DNA from: Monosporascus cannonballus
Lineage: Eukaryota; Ascomycota; Sordariomycetes; Xylariales
Assembly: GCA_004154925.1 (NCBI GenBank)
Contig: QJNS01000198.1
Coordinates: forward strand, 62,001 to 126,000
DNA: 64,000 nucleotides
Direction: 5' to 3'
The notes beneath the pieces were generated by a model. The model was not told where the DNA came from. It saw only the letters and a list, made by a program, of their open reading frames with translations, and did not search any database. Made by a program: the position numbers and the translations under genes. Shown here piece after piece: positions 40,580 through 52,800 of this stretch; position 1 is the first letter of the stretch; every line of letters begins with the position of its first letter.

Positions 40580-41929
40580 ATATAAAGCGTAATAATGCTG
40601 TTATTTACGTAAGATTTTTCGATCTTTATTAAATAATAATTTTCGTAACTGTCAAAAGTAAAAAAAAAAAGTTTTCAATTTTTTCTATACGTTCGAATGT
40701 ATTTATTAAATATTAGACCTGTTTTAGATTTAGATTGTTCGTTATCTAATTATTATTATTTAAATACTTATTCAACCACTTAATAATAGAATTTCTTGGT
40801 ATGAAAAATTAAAACGGTTTTTATTAAAACAGTAAATAGCAGTAGTATTTAATTTTTCGAATTAATAGCCTTTATAAATATATTCTGTATTTTATTTTTA
40901 ATTTCTTTTATTTATACTTTTTACGTGTTTTAATATTTATTATTATTATTATTATAAAAATGTTCATTTAAAATTCGATTTTATAGAAGCTTTAAATACA
41001 TTTTTACAATATTATAATTTATAGTTATATTTTAAATATTTTTAAATCATTTATAAAATATTTTTAGACTTTCGTAGAATATTTTTAATAGCTAATATTT
41101 CTGTTTTAATATGTTTTAAGCTTTTTTTTACCGTTTAATAAATCTCGACACCTAGTTAACTATGATATATTACGATATGCTATATAAGCAAAAAATTTGC
41201 TATATTTTTAACGTATGAAAACTGAATACAAAACGTTTATAGATTTAAGTTAAATATTCGTTTAATAGTTAATTTCTTTACGTGTTGCGTTAATCTGCGC
41301 AAATCAAACATAATATTTTGTTAAACGCTTTTATTGTTATATCGCTTATTTAAAATAAAATAGGCGATTCTATTTATAAAACTAAATATCGCATACTTCT
41401 ATTTCACCTTTCATCTTTTTTAATTTAAACAGCAAAGTTTATTTTCGTTTTTGTTATAAGCTGCTTTAAATCGTTAATATTAATATTTATATAATTAAAG
41501 GTAGTGAAATAAATATATGAAAAAACTATTCGATAAGATAGTACATCTAATAAGGTGATATAATATTTTAATACGTTTTCTTTATTTCTCGTTCATACTT
41601 TTTAATATATAACATCGTTTTTATAACACAATAATATTATTTAAAGGCTACGTTATACGTAGTAGTTATATATTTCAATAATTTTATCTAGAATCTCGGT
41701 ATATCATCTTTAATAGTAGAAACGTTTACATCAATAAATAATGTATGCTAAAACCGTTCTTAAATTTTGAAAATCTGAAAACTATTATTACGTAATTATT
41801 ACGACTTTTCATATTGTCTTTATCATATAACGAGCTTAAAAATGATATTCATCTTAAAAGCCGACTATTTTTACGATTTTCTCTCGAGTTTTAAAGTATT
41901 GTTAAAAATATAGTAATTTTCGCCGTTTT
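40580..41929. other. AT-rich isochore, no gene
   Basis: RIP-like sequence up to the sharp compositional boundary at about 41,930. Confidence 0.5.
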
Positions 41930-42206
41930 GTATGGGAAAATAGCGGCGCGGTAGCGGGATATGGCGTTGGTAGGGGGGTCGCCTTATGAAATTCCTACGG
42001 GCCACCCCTAGGAATTGTGCGCTACTTGCGAGGCTCTACGGGTCCGTTGGTATATCTATATAGGTGGACGGGTATCCCCTCGCCCTAGGTTTATATAACC
42101 AACTCCTGGAGACAACTAAGGCATTGACTTTTCCTGACCAGCTGTTCAACCAAGGCATTTCACTCTGCAAGATTCACTCTAGTATCGGAAACGTCACCCT
42201 CTACGC
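41930..42206 (+). promoter_or_regulatory. Probable P450 promoter and 5' UTR
   Basis: GC-normal sequence immediately upstream of the P450 start. A TATATAA box lies at 42,092-42,098, about 110 bp before the ATG. A perfect 8-bp inverted repeat (AATTCCTA, 11-bp spacer, TAGGAATT) spans 41,990-42,016. No ATG occurs between the TATA-like box and the start codon. The promoter is only ~280 bp away from RIP-type DNA. Confidence 0.55.
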
Positions 42207-44463
42207 ATGATGATCAAAATCGACAATTCTCTGCCTTTGACGGTATGGTTTTCTTTAGGCGTCACCATGGAGATGATATTCGCTAGTCTTGCTCTTCTCA
42301 TCCTCTCGTCACTCGCTTCAGCTGGAGCACATAAGTCGGTCCGTGATAGACAGCTATGCGAGATGACACGTCATCCAGCTAACAACCTGTATCAGCTAAA
42401 TCCATGGACGGTAGCTAAAACATTCGCAAAAACTGTGATGAAGCGGATTCATGCCTGGGAGTATGTGTTCAGGGGACCTTGGATCATCCAAGCGGGATAC
42501 AACAATGTACGTGATGACAGACGACTGGCTTATTAGACTCTTAACTGACCTTCCAGTCCAATGGCCAACCATACGAAGTTCCTACGCCAGACACACGTTA
42601 TGTCTTTGTCTCAGCACCGAAGCATATTGAGGAAATCGACCGAGCGCCCGACGATGTACTTTCACTCCAGGCTGCTTCGAAGCATGTAGGTAGTGTATCC
42701 TTCATTTTATCCACAATGTCTTCATCAGATGACGTTCGATCTGGGCCATTTCCCTCGAAATATTCAGTTCCAATTCTTACGTTCCTCGTGCAGATGCTCC
42801 AGCCTAAGTATACCATGCACGGATTCATCTGGTCTGACCTACGAGGGACTGAAGGAGTCGGCTTCGAACGCTCTTTGCGTGTCATTTTAACAAGCCATTT
42901 GCCTTCGATCCTTCATAAGTTGAATCGCTACACCAAAGCACGCTTTGACCTATTGCAGCAAGAGTCGCCAATAGTACAAGGTGAGTTATACCATGCAGGC
43001 GCATATACCCCTTTAGTGGGGCTTATTCCTAACATATCACCTTACTAGGGTCGAGACGCTCCAAGCTATATCCTATGATGAAGAAGGTCGTCGTTGTTGC
43101 AAACGCACACGCCATTTTTGGTGAAGAACTTGGTAAGTGTCACATAGGACATTCCTCAGATCAGGTGACTAAAGATGTTGTAGGCAAGAATGAAGAGTTT
43201 CTGGACACTGCCCTGAATTTCGTTGACCAGACTGTTTACGGCGCCGAGCCGTTGAGGTTGCTGCCTAAGTTTCTTGTCCCGTAAGTTAACGTGTACGGCG
43301 TATGAACCATTTAGTTGGCGCTGATCATGGGACTTAAGGATCTTCGGGAGGATCATGGCATCCCAGTTTAGTTGCGACAAGAAGATGTTTGGAATAATGC
43401 TTCCAGTAGTCGAGCAGCGCTTTCTGGAAAGAGACCAAAAGCGTATCGGCCATAAAGTTCCGCATCATGTTCGTCTTGCTCGACGCAACATCTTCTCCAA
43501 GATACTAAACTTATGACTACTGTAGGACGATTGTTTACAGTGGATCATGGAGACATCGCCCAAGAAAAATCCGTGGTCCCCGATGCGTGTCATCTGGGAA
43601 TTGATGGCAATATGGTTTGGATCTGTCCACTCCCTCTCTGTAGTAAGTCCAATATTACAACGGTCTAAATGCTGAAAGAAGCACTAGACCCTTGACTAAC
43701 TTCCCTCACCTGGCTTTTACAGACATCGAGCAACGCAATTTATGACCTTTGTCTTCAACCCGAGTACCTACAGCCTTTGCGAGATGAGATTAATGCTCAC
43801 TATGACGGATTCTTGCAAAGTGGTTCGGGTCTGCCTCTTCTTGACAGCTTCCTCAAAGAGTCTGCGCGGCTCAACCCGGTAGAGACGAGTACGTGTTTCT
43901 TCATGACCAGCTTGGACGTATGATACCACCACCTAGGACGTTGGGCTAACAGACCCAGTGAGTACACGGCGATGTGCGATTAGGCCGTTCACGTTCTCTG
44001 ATGGCACAAAGCTGGGCGTGGGTGACTGGGCGTGTACACCTGTTTATGCCATCATGAAGGACTCTGAACATTATCCTGAGCCGCTGAAGTTTAACGGCTT
44101 CAGGTTCGTCGATCCGAAAGTGTTGGAAGGGAAGGCGACGAACGAGCAACTGAGGAGGCCAGCACAGCCCAAGCCCTCTCAGTTCGCTGACGTCGATAAC
44201 ACTTGGCAAATCTGGGGTACTGGGAGAATGGCTTGGTATGAGTAACCTTCGCTCTTAAGCACTTCCATGGCTAACTTGCGACTAGTCCTGGGAGATTCTA
44301 CGCCTCTGCCTTGTTGAAAGTGATAGTCGCGCAGATTATTGCTAACTATGATTTCGAACTCCCTGATCCCGCCACTACAAGGTACTTGATCTGGCGCTCA
44401 ACATTTCTACCAAAGAGCAATACTGAGGTGGTCTTTACATCTCGTGTCCCAGAGTCGGCCTAG
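42207..44463 (+). CDS. Cytochrome P450 monooxygenase, ten exons, intact
   Basis: Predicted haem-thiolate monooxygenase, membrane-anchored at the ER. Exons read in frame are 42,207-42,506; 42,557-42,685; 42,794-42,980; 43,049-43,132; 43,184-43,280; 43,339-43,468; 43,526-43,642; 43,723-43,888; 43,959-44,235; 44,286-44,463. They total 1,665 nt, 554 residues plus TAG, a normal P450 length. A hydrophobic N-terminal anchor spans residues ~10-40. The K-helix ExxR is ESAR at 394-397. The haem loop is WGTGRMACPGR with ligand Cys496. The I-helix region reads FGSVHSLS and lacks the usual acid-Thr pair. Introns are 50-108 bp and begin GT (one is GTTCGT) and end AG. No frameshift, stop or RIP signature is seen despite the AT-rich neighbourhood. 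The style fits secondary metabolism, but substrate and CYP family cannot be assigned. Two adjacent ATGs at 42,207 and 42,210 make the start ambiguous by one codon. Confidence 0.9.
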
Positions 44464-44634
44464 GCTGAGATTTTAATTTGGGTAATCACAAGAATGCTTT
44501 CAAATAAGGAGTTGGCTACCTTTTAGAGTTGCCTGATCTGCTTGTAGCGGTACTTGTTTTTCCCGGTCGTCTGTCGTGGGAGTCCCCAGATTGTTACTGT
44601 CTATGAAACCTAACTTAGCCCACGCCTATCGTTG

Positions 44635-44640
44635 AATAAA
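44635..44640 (+). terminator. Possible poly(A) signal of P450
   Basis: AATAAA 172 nt after the P450 stop codon. It is the first such hexamer downstream in a GC-normal stretch. Fungal poly(A) signals are loose, so this is suggestive only. Confidence 0.3.
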
Positions 44641-44876
44641 ATATTCTTGACGTTCCTACAACACCCGGAGAAGTGTACAGTGACTTGCTCCTTTCACTTG
44701 ACGGAAATGCTGTTCGAACTCACGACACAAGAGCTACGCGAAGGTAAATAAAAATATGATCCTACTTGCCTGCTTGGAGGTGAAAGTCCTGGTCGGATCA
44801 AAATCCCAAATACATAGCAAATCCAAAGAAGTAGGGGACGGATTTGCATGGGGGGAGAACGGGGAGGCAAGCGACT

Positions 44877-44934
44877 GAGCTCGAACCCTTGGTGTTTCAT
44901 GCACCAACAACAACCTGAGGCTCTCAACTAAGCA
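44877..44934 (-). other. tRNA-like A and B boxes (SINE-like head?)
   Basis: On the minus strand TGCTTAGTTGAGAGCC (44,919-44,934, A-box/D-arm-like) is followed 30 nt later by GGGTTCGAGCTC (44,877-44,888, B-box-like). The T-stem does not pair, so it is not a functional tRNA; a tRNA-derived SINE is possible. No A-tail or target duplication was identified. Confidence 0.3.
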
Positions 44935-45282
44935 TGTGCATGGAAAGGTTAGCGCCTCAGAACGCCATGCGGCATTTAAAAGTAGTACTAACGCCACTTA
45001 ATGCATGTTCGACACGTGAGAGGTAATCTTGGCGACCCTCTCTACCCTCATGCATAACCTTGGCGCAGCAGCGCAGTGCTGGTCTGCCTAGCCCGCGAGT
45101 GCCTGGGCTCCACGCCCCGAATTAGAATTCTCCTCATCTAACACAAACTGCTTTTGATAATAGATTTGCTATTTCCGCAGTAGCTCCCACTTCCACCTAA
45201 CATATATCTGGCATACCTGCAAGTTCGCATCTTAGTTTTCCTTTAACAACCCCTTATGCAAAATATTAAAAAGATATATTTA

Positions 45283-45617
45283 TGTTATGACCTAACAGGT
45301 TGCGGCCTCGGGAAACGGTCGCAACAAGAAAATGACTAAGCCATGTGGGTCAAGTCACGTGATGGCTCGACAGGATCTATCGTAAAGCCCATAAAGCCAG
45401 GCTCGACAAGGTCGGAAAAAGCCAAGTATAATACGCTCATTATTCCCATAATCTAGATAGCTTCAGCTTGCAATAACAATTCGTTACCCAAGGCACCCTT
45501 GGTATTACGAGACGTGACACGTTACTGTATCTATTGCTCAGTTTCCCACGATACTCCTGCCAACATAAACCCGTACGACTAAGGTTTAATAGTTGGTTAA
45601 ACCGCCTAGCCGTCACA
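45283..45617 (+). mobile_element. Solo LTR of the Gypsy chromovirus family, 335 bp
   Basis: Begins TGTTATGACC and ends CCTAGCCGTCACA. Flanks ATTTA (45,278-45,282) and ATTTG (45,618-45,622) form a 5-bp duplication with one transition. Its last ~200 bp match the LTRs at 53,482 and 59,866 (CTGCCAACATAAACCCGT, GGTTTAATAGTTGGTTAAAC). It is almost unmutated, unlike the full-length elements. It lies between the P450 and DUF3632-like genes. Confidence 0.85.
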
Positions 45618-45622
45618 ATTTG

Positions 45623-46305
45623 ATGCTTGTGCTGAGATAATATCGTCGTGTTCCAGAGGTCTGGATGTGGCATTTGTATTTTATTGTGGTTTTTGTTTTG
45701 TGATGTGCTGAAATAGCTAAAATCGCTTTGGTCCACAATATGAATTGGCTCAGTATTATTAATTATCATGTTTGAATGTTAACTAGTACTTGTTTGTGTT
45801 GTGGCCGCATGTTAAAGCCAGCGGTCTATGATGAATCTCGGGATGATATCGGATTTACGCAATATCAAGTCCGGCTTTGTTCCTGCATGCTAAATCCTTT
45901 AGAATTAATAGGTTGTCGGCTGTGTGTGACAATACCTCGTAATATCAAGTCCTGGTAATGAATCCCGGCACAGCGGGCCGTGAGTGCATCACCGCCATTA
46001 CTCGTAGTTCTGTAGCGGAAACTGCCTCTGATTATTGAATACCCATTCGCTCCTAGCATACCATGCTTCCAGGACAGAAGAGGACGGAATGTATTGCATT
46101 TCAGTCATTCCCTCAAAAGGAATCTGTTGCATTACTCATCCGATTGACGATATGTTATGGTGAATAACTCTGGTATTCGATAACAATCACCCAACATATC
46201 GAATCCTATAGTACAGGAAGATATTTTCCGTGATACTTATAAAATTGGCCGCCAGTACTCTGTAGGTAGGTCGTCTTTCTCCTAGCAATATACACAACCT
46301 TCAAG
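45623..46305. promoter_or_regulatory. Intergenic region upstream of the DUF3632-like gene
   Basis: GC-normal, no gene. A direct repeat AATATCAAGTC occurs at 45,861 and 45,942. The start-codon context is CTTCAAGATGG. Promoter function is inferred from position only. Confidence 0.35.
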
Positions 46306-46893
46306 ATGGATTCCGTGAGGGACCCCCCACAACGCACACCAGCAAATGACCTCAATAGACTTATCATAAACCTTTGGCACGGCCGGGTCAGTCATACCAT
46401 CGAATGGTCAACGAGATTAATCTTGAATTTTCTCGATTCAATCGCGACACTACATCATCCCTTGGCTTTGATGAGTAACCTATTTCTAGCGGTGGCAGTG
46501 GAATCATTCTTCAAGAACGAAGAGCCCCTAGAGTCCGTTGTCGGCCGCAATCTCAAGGTCGTCGAAGTGCTCCAGGCTACACTAGCTCTTACTCATCGAC
46601 CTGATCACCTCCGGAGTACTTTTGAGTCGGGTTTGAACGGAACGTATCGTAAGTATCGTTGCCTATCACACTGATTCATTCGATATCTCACCTCGCTCTC
46701 TCCCAGGTGTCGTGGAATAGGGGTATCTGTGTTAGTTATCAAGCTCCACAGCACCCGGAAGAACCTTATTCCGGCGCTCCCACAGTATATAGAGAGCTTC
46801 CTGGCTACCGCTCCTTGGAGCTTAATTCTACGCAGACAATTATTACTTCCCATATTTTATGTAACCTTTTCTCGTAATTATCCTAATTATAAC
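46306..46893 (+). pseudogene. DUF3632-like gene, 5' part (truncated)
   Basis: Exon 1 runs from ATG at 46,306 to 46,648, 114 codons, predominantly helical, starting MDSVRDPPQRTP. A 58-bp intron (GTAAGT...CTCTCCCAG) leads into exon 2 at 46,707. Exon 2 can be followed at nucleotide level to about 46,893, where homology to the 3' part of the gene stops at the Copia element. From 46,823 onward it carries RIP-type transitions relative to 60,252 onward (CCCACACTCTATGCAAC has become CCCATATTTTATGTAAC), although exon 1 is clean. The reading frame across exon 2 cannot be resolved: the direct phase meets TAG, and two other frames are open. The family call comes from the 3' part at 60,252-61,051. Confidence 0.6.
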
Positions 46894-49800
46894 AATTATA
46901 AACCCGGTATTTTAACTGCGCAAAATAATTAAAGTTAAATTAATTGCAATTTTTTATTTATTAATTTAAAATATTATATTATTTGTTAATATATCGGATA
47001 ATCTTATTTTTAAGCACGTATTTCTTAAAAATTATTTTAATTATTTTATTTAGTTTTTTTCCTTACGATTTAACGTTATTTTACGCGGCATATAGCACCT
47101 TATAAACCTTGATATATTTAACTTAAATTATTTTATAAATTTTCGAAAAATTATTTCGATAAAAAGGAATATTAAAAAAATTAGTATTAAAGCGAAAAAG
47201 TAATATATAAAAGTATTAGCTCTTTAGGAAAGCTTTTATATTGATATCGTTTAACGTAAACCTTTTCCAAAAAAGCCTAAGGAGCTATTCCTTAATAATT
47301 TCGAAAAAAAATACGATAAGAATATCGAATATCCTACGGAAACCGTATGCTAAAAATAACGGAAAACTTCCAAAATTAATATCCAATATCTTAATATCCA
47401 GATATGGATTAACGTAATAATAAAAAAGCCAAATCCTTAATAACGCCTAAATTATCCTGGTCGTCTAAAGAAAAATTACGGTATAAGATTTGCTTAAGGA
47501 ATTAAAGGATTAATTCGTCCTTTTTCTGCTAAGCATCATTTTGACGGTACGCTAAAATTACCGTAAAGCCTTACGCTTAGCTAAAATAAACCATATAAAA
47601 CCAGATTAATAATTTAAACCTGGTAAATTATTTAAGTTAAAAAATATATAACCTTTAAAAAATTAAAAAGACGTTTATAACAAAACAATTCCTGAACGTC
47701 GTAAAAAATATTTCGCATTAGATTAAGAGTAACGGGAACTAATTAACTTTATAAAGGATAATTTTTTAATAAGCCTATAATAAGCTTAAAAAAATTTAAA
47801 AATTAATTTTCGATTATATGCCATAAATACAAATTAAAGGCCAAAATTAAAAAGCTCGAGATTTTTATTATTATATTACCAAAATCGTAATTTAAAAAAA
47901 GTATCGCAACTTAATACAGATTTTATTACGCTAAATACGCTTAAAAAAGGGAATATATATCTTTACTTAATTACATTAAATAAAATATATTTATAAAAAC
48001 TTAACGAATATATTAATTTACGTTTTGAGATTATAAAAATAATTATCCGATAATTCCGTTACTTAAACCAAAAGAATATTAAAGAAATTCGTAAATAATT
48101 TAAGTATAATCGGTAAAAAAAAAGGTTCCGTAAAAACCTTATAAGATTCTTTAATAAAAATTATTCGAAAAATTATAAAATAATTAACATTTATTTTTAT
48201 TATGTAATTCGGTAATATTATTACGGCGTTTATCGATTTACGTACTTTTAATTCTCTTAATCCAGTTTTAAAGATTTATATTATTATTTATTTTGGCTTA
48301 TACCTTTTATCTTAATCCACCTTAATCGATAATAATGGGGCTAAATATTTAGTAAATTTTAAAGATTTATTTGTCCTCGATATCTTTAAATTTAATATTA
48401 TAGAAAATATTTTAAAAATGGGTATTTCTTTATTTTCGATTAATAATATAAAGGAATAAGTAATTAAAGAAATATTATATGGAGCTTTTAATAAATTAAA
48501 ATACAATTTTATATTTAAGGATATAATAATAAAAAAATATTACGTTAATATTATTTCCGATATTTTATTTCGCAAAATTTGGATCTGGTATTAAGGTTTA
48601 AACTATTTTCTTAAAATGGAAAAAATCAAGGAAAATATTATTTTTACAACATTTTAATAATTACATAATTTAACCTTTTTCGAAAATAAACTGTTATCGT
48701 TTAGTTAAATATTTTACTAATTATTCCGCAAAATTTAATAAAACTTTTAATATATCCGATAATTAGTAAAAAAAGAAAAAAAACCGTAACAATAATCGAG
48801 AAATTACTGACGCCGCCGTATAAAAACAAAAGATTTTTAGCACCTAAAGTTAAGGTATTTAAAATTTGCAACGTTAAAATTATTTGTTAAAAATATTAGA
48901 AAGTTTATTATAAAAGGAATAACGCGCCGAAAATATAAGGCTTATATTTGTATGTATACTTTTTAAATAATTTAAAATGTTTATTAAAAAATAAGTTTTA
49001 AAATTCTTTTAATATATTACGTAAAATTATTTTGATTATTTTACGGCTTGTAATAGCTCTAAATAATTCTTAATAATAAAAAACAAATATAATAAAATAT
49101 TTCGTTTTTTTAATTATTAATCGGATTTTAAAAAACAAAATTCCGGGTTATTAAAGATTTCGAATATTAAGTACGCAAATAATATAAGTTTTTTATTGGC
49201 AAAATTAAGTAAGATAACGATATTAGCATAATCGTAATAAACGAATATATAGCTTATTAAACATAATATATTAAAAAAAGAATTAAGTTTAAGTTTTTAC
49301 GTTTTTATATCAAAAAACCTATAAAAACGAATAAATAAGTTAAAAGTTAATTTATAAAATTTTTAAAATAAGGTTAAAAACAAATTTTCTTAAGAAGCTT
49401 TAATTTAAAGCAATAAAATTAATAACATAATTATATAATATAAGCCCTAATTATTTTTATAATTAATTTTTACTTTATAAAATATTCGTTCGTTAATTTA
49501 AGTAATATTTCTGTCAATACAGCCCTGTCGTAATTAACGTAATTACCGTAAATTTTAAATTCGATTAATTTAGAATTTCCGTATACGGCATATAAGCAAA
49601 TCCGTTAATAAAAAATGAAAAGTAGGAATAAATAAGCAAATACAAAAAATTAAATTAAAAGCTTATTTTAGATATCAGGTTAAGTACCGAATTTCTAATA
49701 TTTATCAAATATAAATATCCGAATTCTGCAAAATTATTATTACGTATAACGTTATATTTGATAAGGATATTTTTTATTAGCCAAAAAAAGGTATTTGCCT

Positions 49801-52800
49801 TGCTTATAAACCGGGAATTTATATGAAAGTTTTATATTTTCAAAAACTTAATTTAAAAAAGGATCTAGTTTTCGGAATACTTAACGCGTAAAATAATTTA
49901 TATAATAATTATAATACCTTAAAAAATGCAAAAAGCTTTATTCTTAAATTTAAAAACTTAATGGATAATTAATTATAAGGTTAGAACTTGGGAGTAAAGG
50001 AATTTACGGACAAAATTAGAATTAATTGTAGATTTCTAACTTTTAAAAGCATTTTTGATCCAGAAAGTAAGGTCCAAAAAAGCGCTTAAAAGCACAAGGT
50101 TTAACTGTTCGCTAAAGCTGAGGTTTAGTAACTTGCTAAAAATATAAAACCCGCGGAATATTTATAGGTTTACCGCAAGAAAAATGATATAAAAAAAGTT
50201 TTCCGGAAAATATATTTAATAAGAACTATAGGTAAATTAATTTATTCGTATATATTTAAAGTTAGGCTCGGAACTTCAATAAGTAAAGAAAATTCCCATA
50301 ATTAAAAAAACTTTGCTTTCCGTATTTTTATATTTAAGAAAAATAAAAAAACTAATCGTAAGTATTTATTTGAAAAAGTAAAAAGTTACGAAAACGAAAA
50401 AATCTTAATAATATTAAAAACCGCGGCACTTATTCCATAAACGTTACCGTAATTTACGGAAATAACAAAATATGTTTAGCTTTAAATCGAAATTAAAAAG
50501 AATTAATTATTTATTTCCGTTATTATAATATATAATAAAATAAAAATACGAAAAGCTTTATATTTTCCATATAGTAATTACGATAAAGGCATTATAAATA
50601 TATTAAAAAATTAGGCGAAATATTTATTAAATCAAGGATTTATAAAGATTAATTAATTAAGCTATTTAAACTATTAAAAACTTTTAATAAATATTTTAAG
50701 CAAATTTTAAGAAAAATATTAAAAAAAGATTAAAGCGTTTACCGAACGCGTAATATAAAAAGAAATACCGATTATATAAATTAAATCCAAATTAATTCCT
50801 TTAAAATAGGTTTTTATATATAAATTTAATAAAATAATTGGCTAAAATATTACAAATTATATATTTACTTACGCAGTAATTTCTAGAAAATTAATTTGCT
50901 TATTAATATTTATGTTATTATGTTCGTAATTAAAGATTTTAACATAGCTATAATTATAATTATTATATTCGATTTTAAAATTAATCAATTTAATATCGAA
51001 ATGATTTTTTAAACGTTTTTCGTAAGAGATAAATTAAAATAATCTGCGTTTTTCTCGATAGCTTTAAGAACAACGAAATATGTACAAAATTTGAACAAAT
51101 ATTATATAAACTTAAGAATTTATTTTTATTATAATATTAGGAATTTTTTTTTACAGAAATTAGGGCCTATCGTATTCTTAAAAAAAGTGGTATTTGTTTT
51201 ATAATAAGTAACGTACGTTCGTTCTTATATTTTTTGTTAATAATTTATTATTTTTCTATTACCGAAAAAATTAATATTAAGCCGATAAATTATTTTTGAA
51301 ATTAAGGAAAATATATAAAGGTAAAAATTAAAGCAAAACGAATTAATTTCTTAGTATTTAAGTAATCCGAAATAAATTAAAAATTAGTAGAAATACGTAA
51401 ATTTTATTTTATATATAATAGTAATAATTCGTTTAAACGTAATTTATGTAATTTTCGTATTATTAAAATTTCTAAGTAATTTATCGGATAAATATATTAA
51501 AATAATTAATAAGATAATTCGTTATTTTTATTATATATATTTCTTAATAATTGTATACGGAGGTAAAAATATGGAAACCCGAATATTATTAATTATAAAA
51601 ACCGTATTATTTATCGATAATACCGAAACGCAGCGATTTTTCTAAGGTTATATAATATTTTTTTGGAAAATTAATTTTGTACAAAATAATTTATTAAATA
51701 ATAATAATAATTTTCAGAATAAAAATTATATTATTTACATTAAAATATACGGTTAAACAATTATAACTTTAAACGCTTATTTCGGGATATAAAGCTGATA
51801 TAAAATTAAACATAAATTACCTTTTTTAATAATTAATAAATATTTAAAGTCGTAATTGGAAAAAACAAAAAAAAATAATATTTAATTACGTTATATTAAT
51901 ATATAAAATATATAATTATGTTAAAAGTACATCCGTAAATTATTTAATGTAACTTATTTACTTATAATTTAAATACTTATTAACAAATTTTTACAAGTTT
52001 TTTCCAAATAATAATTCGAATATTTTAAATTATTTTTTAATTTATAGGATTTATAGTAAATATAATCGGAAATATACAAAAACAAATAAAATACGTAATA
52101 TTTCATTGGATTTAAGGCCTTCGGAGCAAATTTTCCTTATTCTTTTGAAAATAAAACTCAAAAAATTATTACTGCTGCTGTTATTATATCTGTGGCAAAA
52201 GTAAATCGAGGATTTACTTAACCAGGGCTAGCATTTATGCGCGTACTGTAAGCGCCGCAGTACCGGCAGGCGCAATAACGGCAGGCGTACCTGTACTTTT
52301 TTGTTTTTTTTTTGTCTTATTTTTCGAAAAATATATAAATAGTCGTATAAAGGCGATTTATCTCCTGTGATTTCGATTAGCATTTTTTTAAAAGTATAAA
52401 ACGAGGGGTAAAAAAATATATATATATACGGTAAGGGGCATTATTTTCGAACGCTTTTACGAAGCATATTACGGCGGCGCGGGCGATAATAAGGTTACAA
52501 TTAATAATTAATAAAAAAATTAAAAAAATAAAAAAATACGTATACCGATATATAAATATACCCGGAAGCGTAACGTTAATAACGATTACTTACGGTAACG
52601 TTATAATACGTATTATCGGAACGGCCGGCAAACGCAGAACGTAAGCAGCCGAAGTAAGGTTTGGCGTAACGCGCTTTATATATAGGGCGCTAACGGGACG
52701 GGCAAACGGGCATTACGGGGGTCGTAAGCGTGGTAATAAGCGCGGGCGCGGGCAAGACAAAAACGTCTTATTTGCGTTCGGTATCGGCCGCGGCGTTTAC

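Larger units (their letters stand above)
44464..45277. other. P450 3' flank, no gene
   Basis: GC-normal. Small frames on both strands lack support. It contains a possible poly(A) signal, tRNA-like pol III boxes on the minus strand (44,877-44,934) and a second weak tRNA-like patch at 45,058-45,120. Confidence 0.4.

Noticed and set aside
1..41930. Possible mitochondrial or other organelle DNA because of extreme AT content
   Set aside because: Retrotransposon relics with RIP-context mutations and adjoining genes with spliceosomal introns indicate nuclear DNA. No organelle gene was recognised.
42598..42885. Minus-strand frame antisense to the P450
   Set aside because: Shadow of real P450 exons; the plus-strand model explains the sequence completely.
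43946..44209. Minus-strand frame antisense to P450 exon 9
   Set aside because: Antisense shadow; the sense strand carries conserved P450 motifs.
44694..44997. Two overlapping minus-strand frames in the P450 3' flank
   Set aside because: No recognised protein. The region fits better as noncoding flank with pol III-like boxes.
45058..45120. Plus-strand tRNA-like sequence with a D-arm-like word and GGGCTCCACGCCCC
   Set aside because: Acceptor and anticodon stems do not form; the B-box match is poor.
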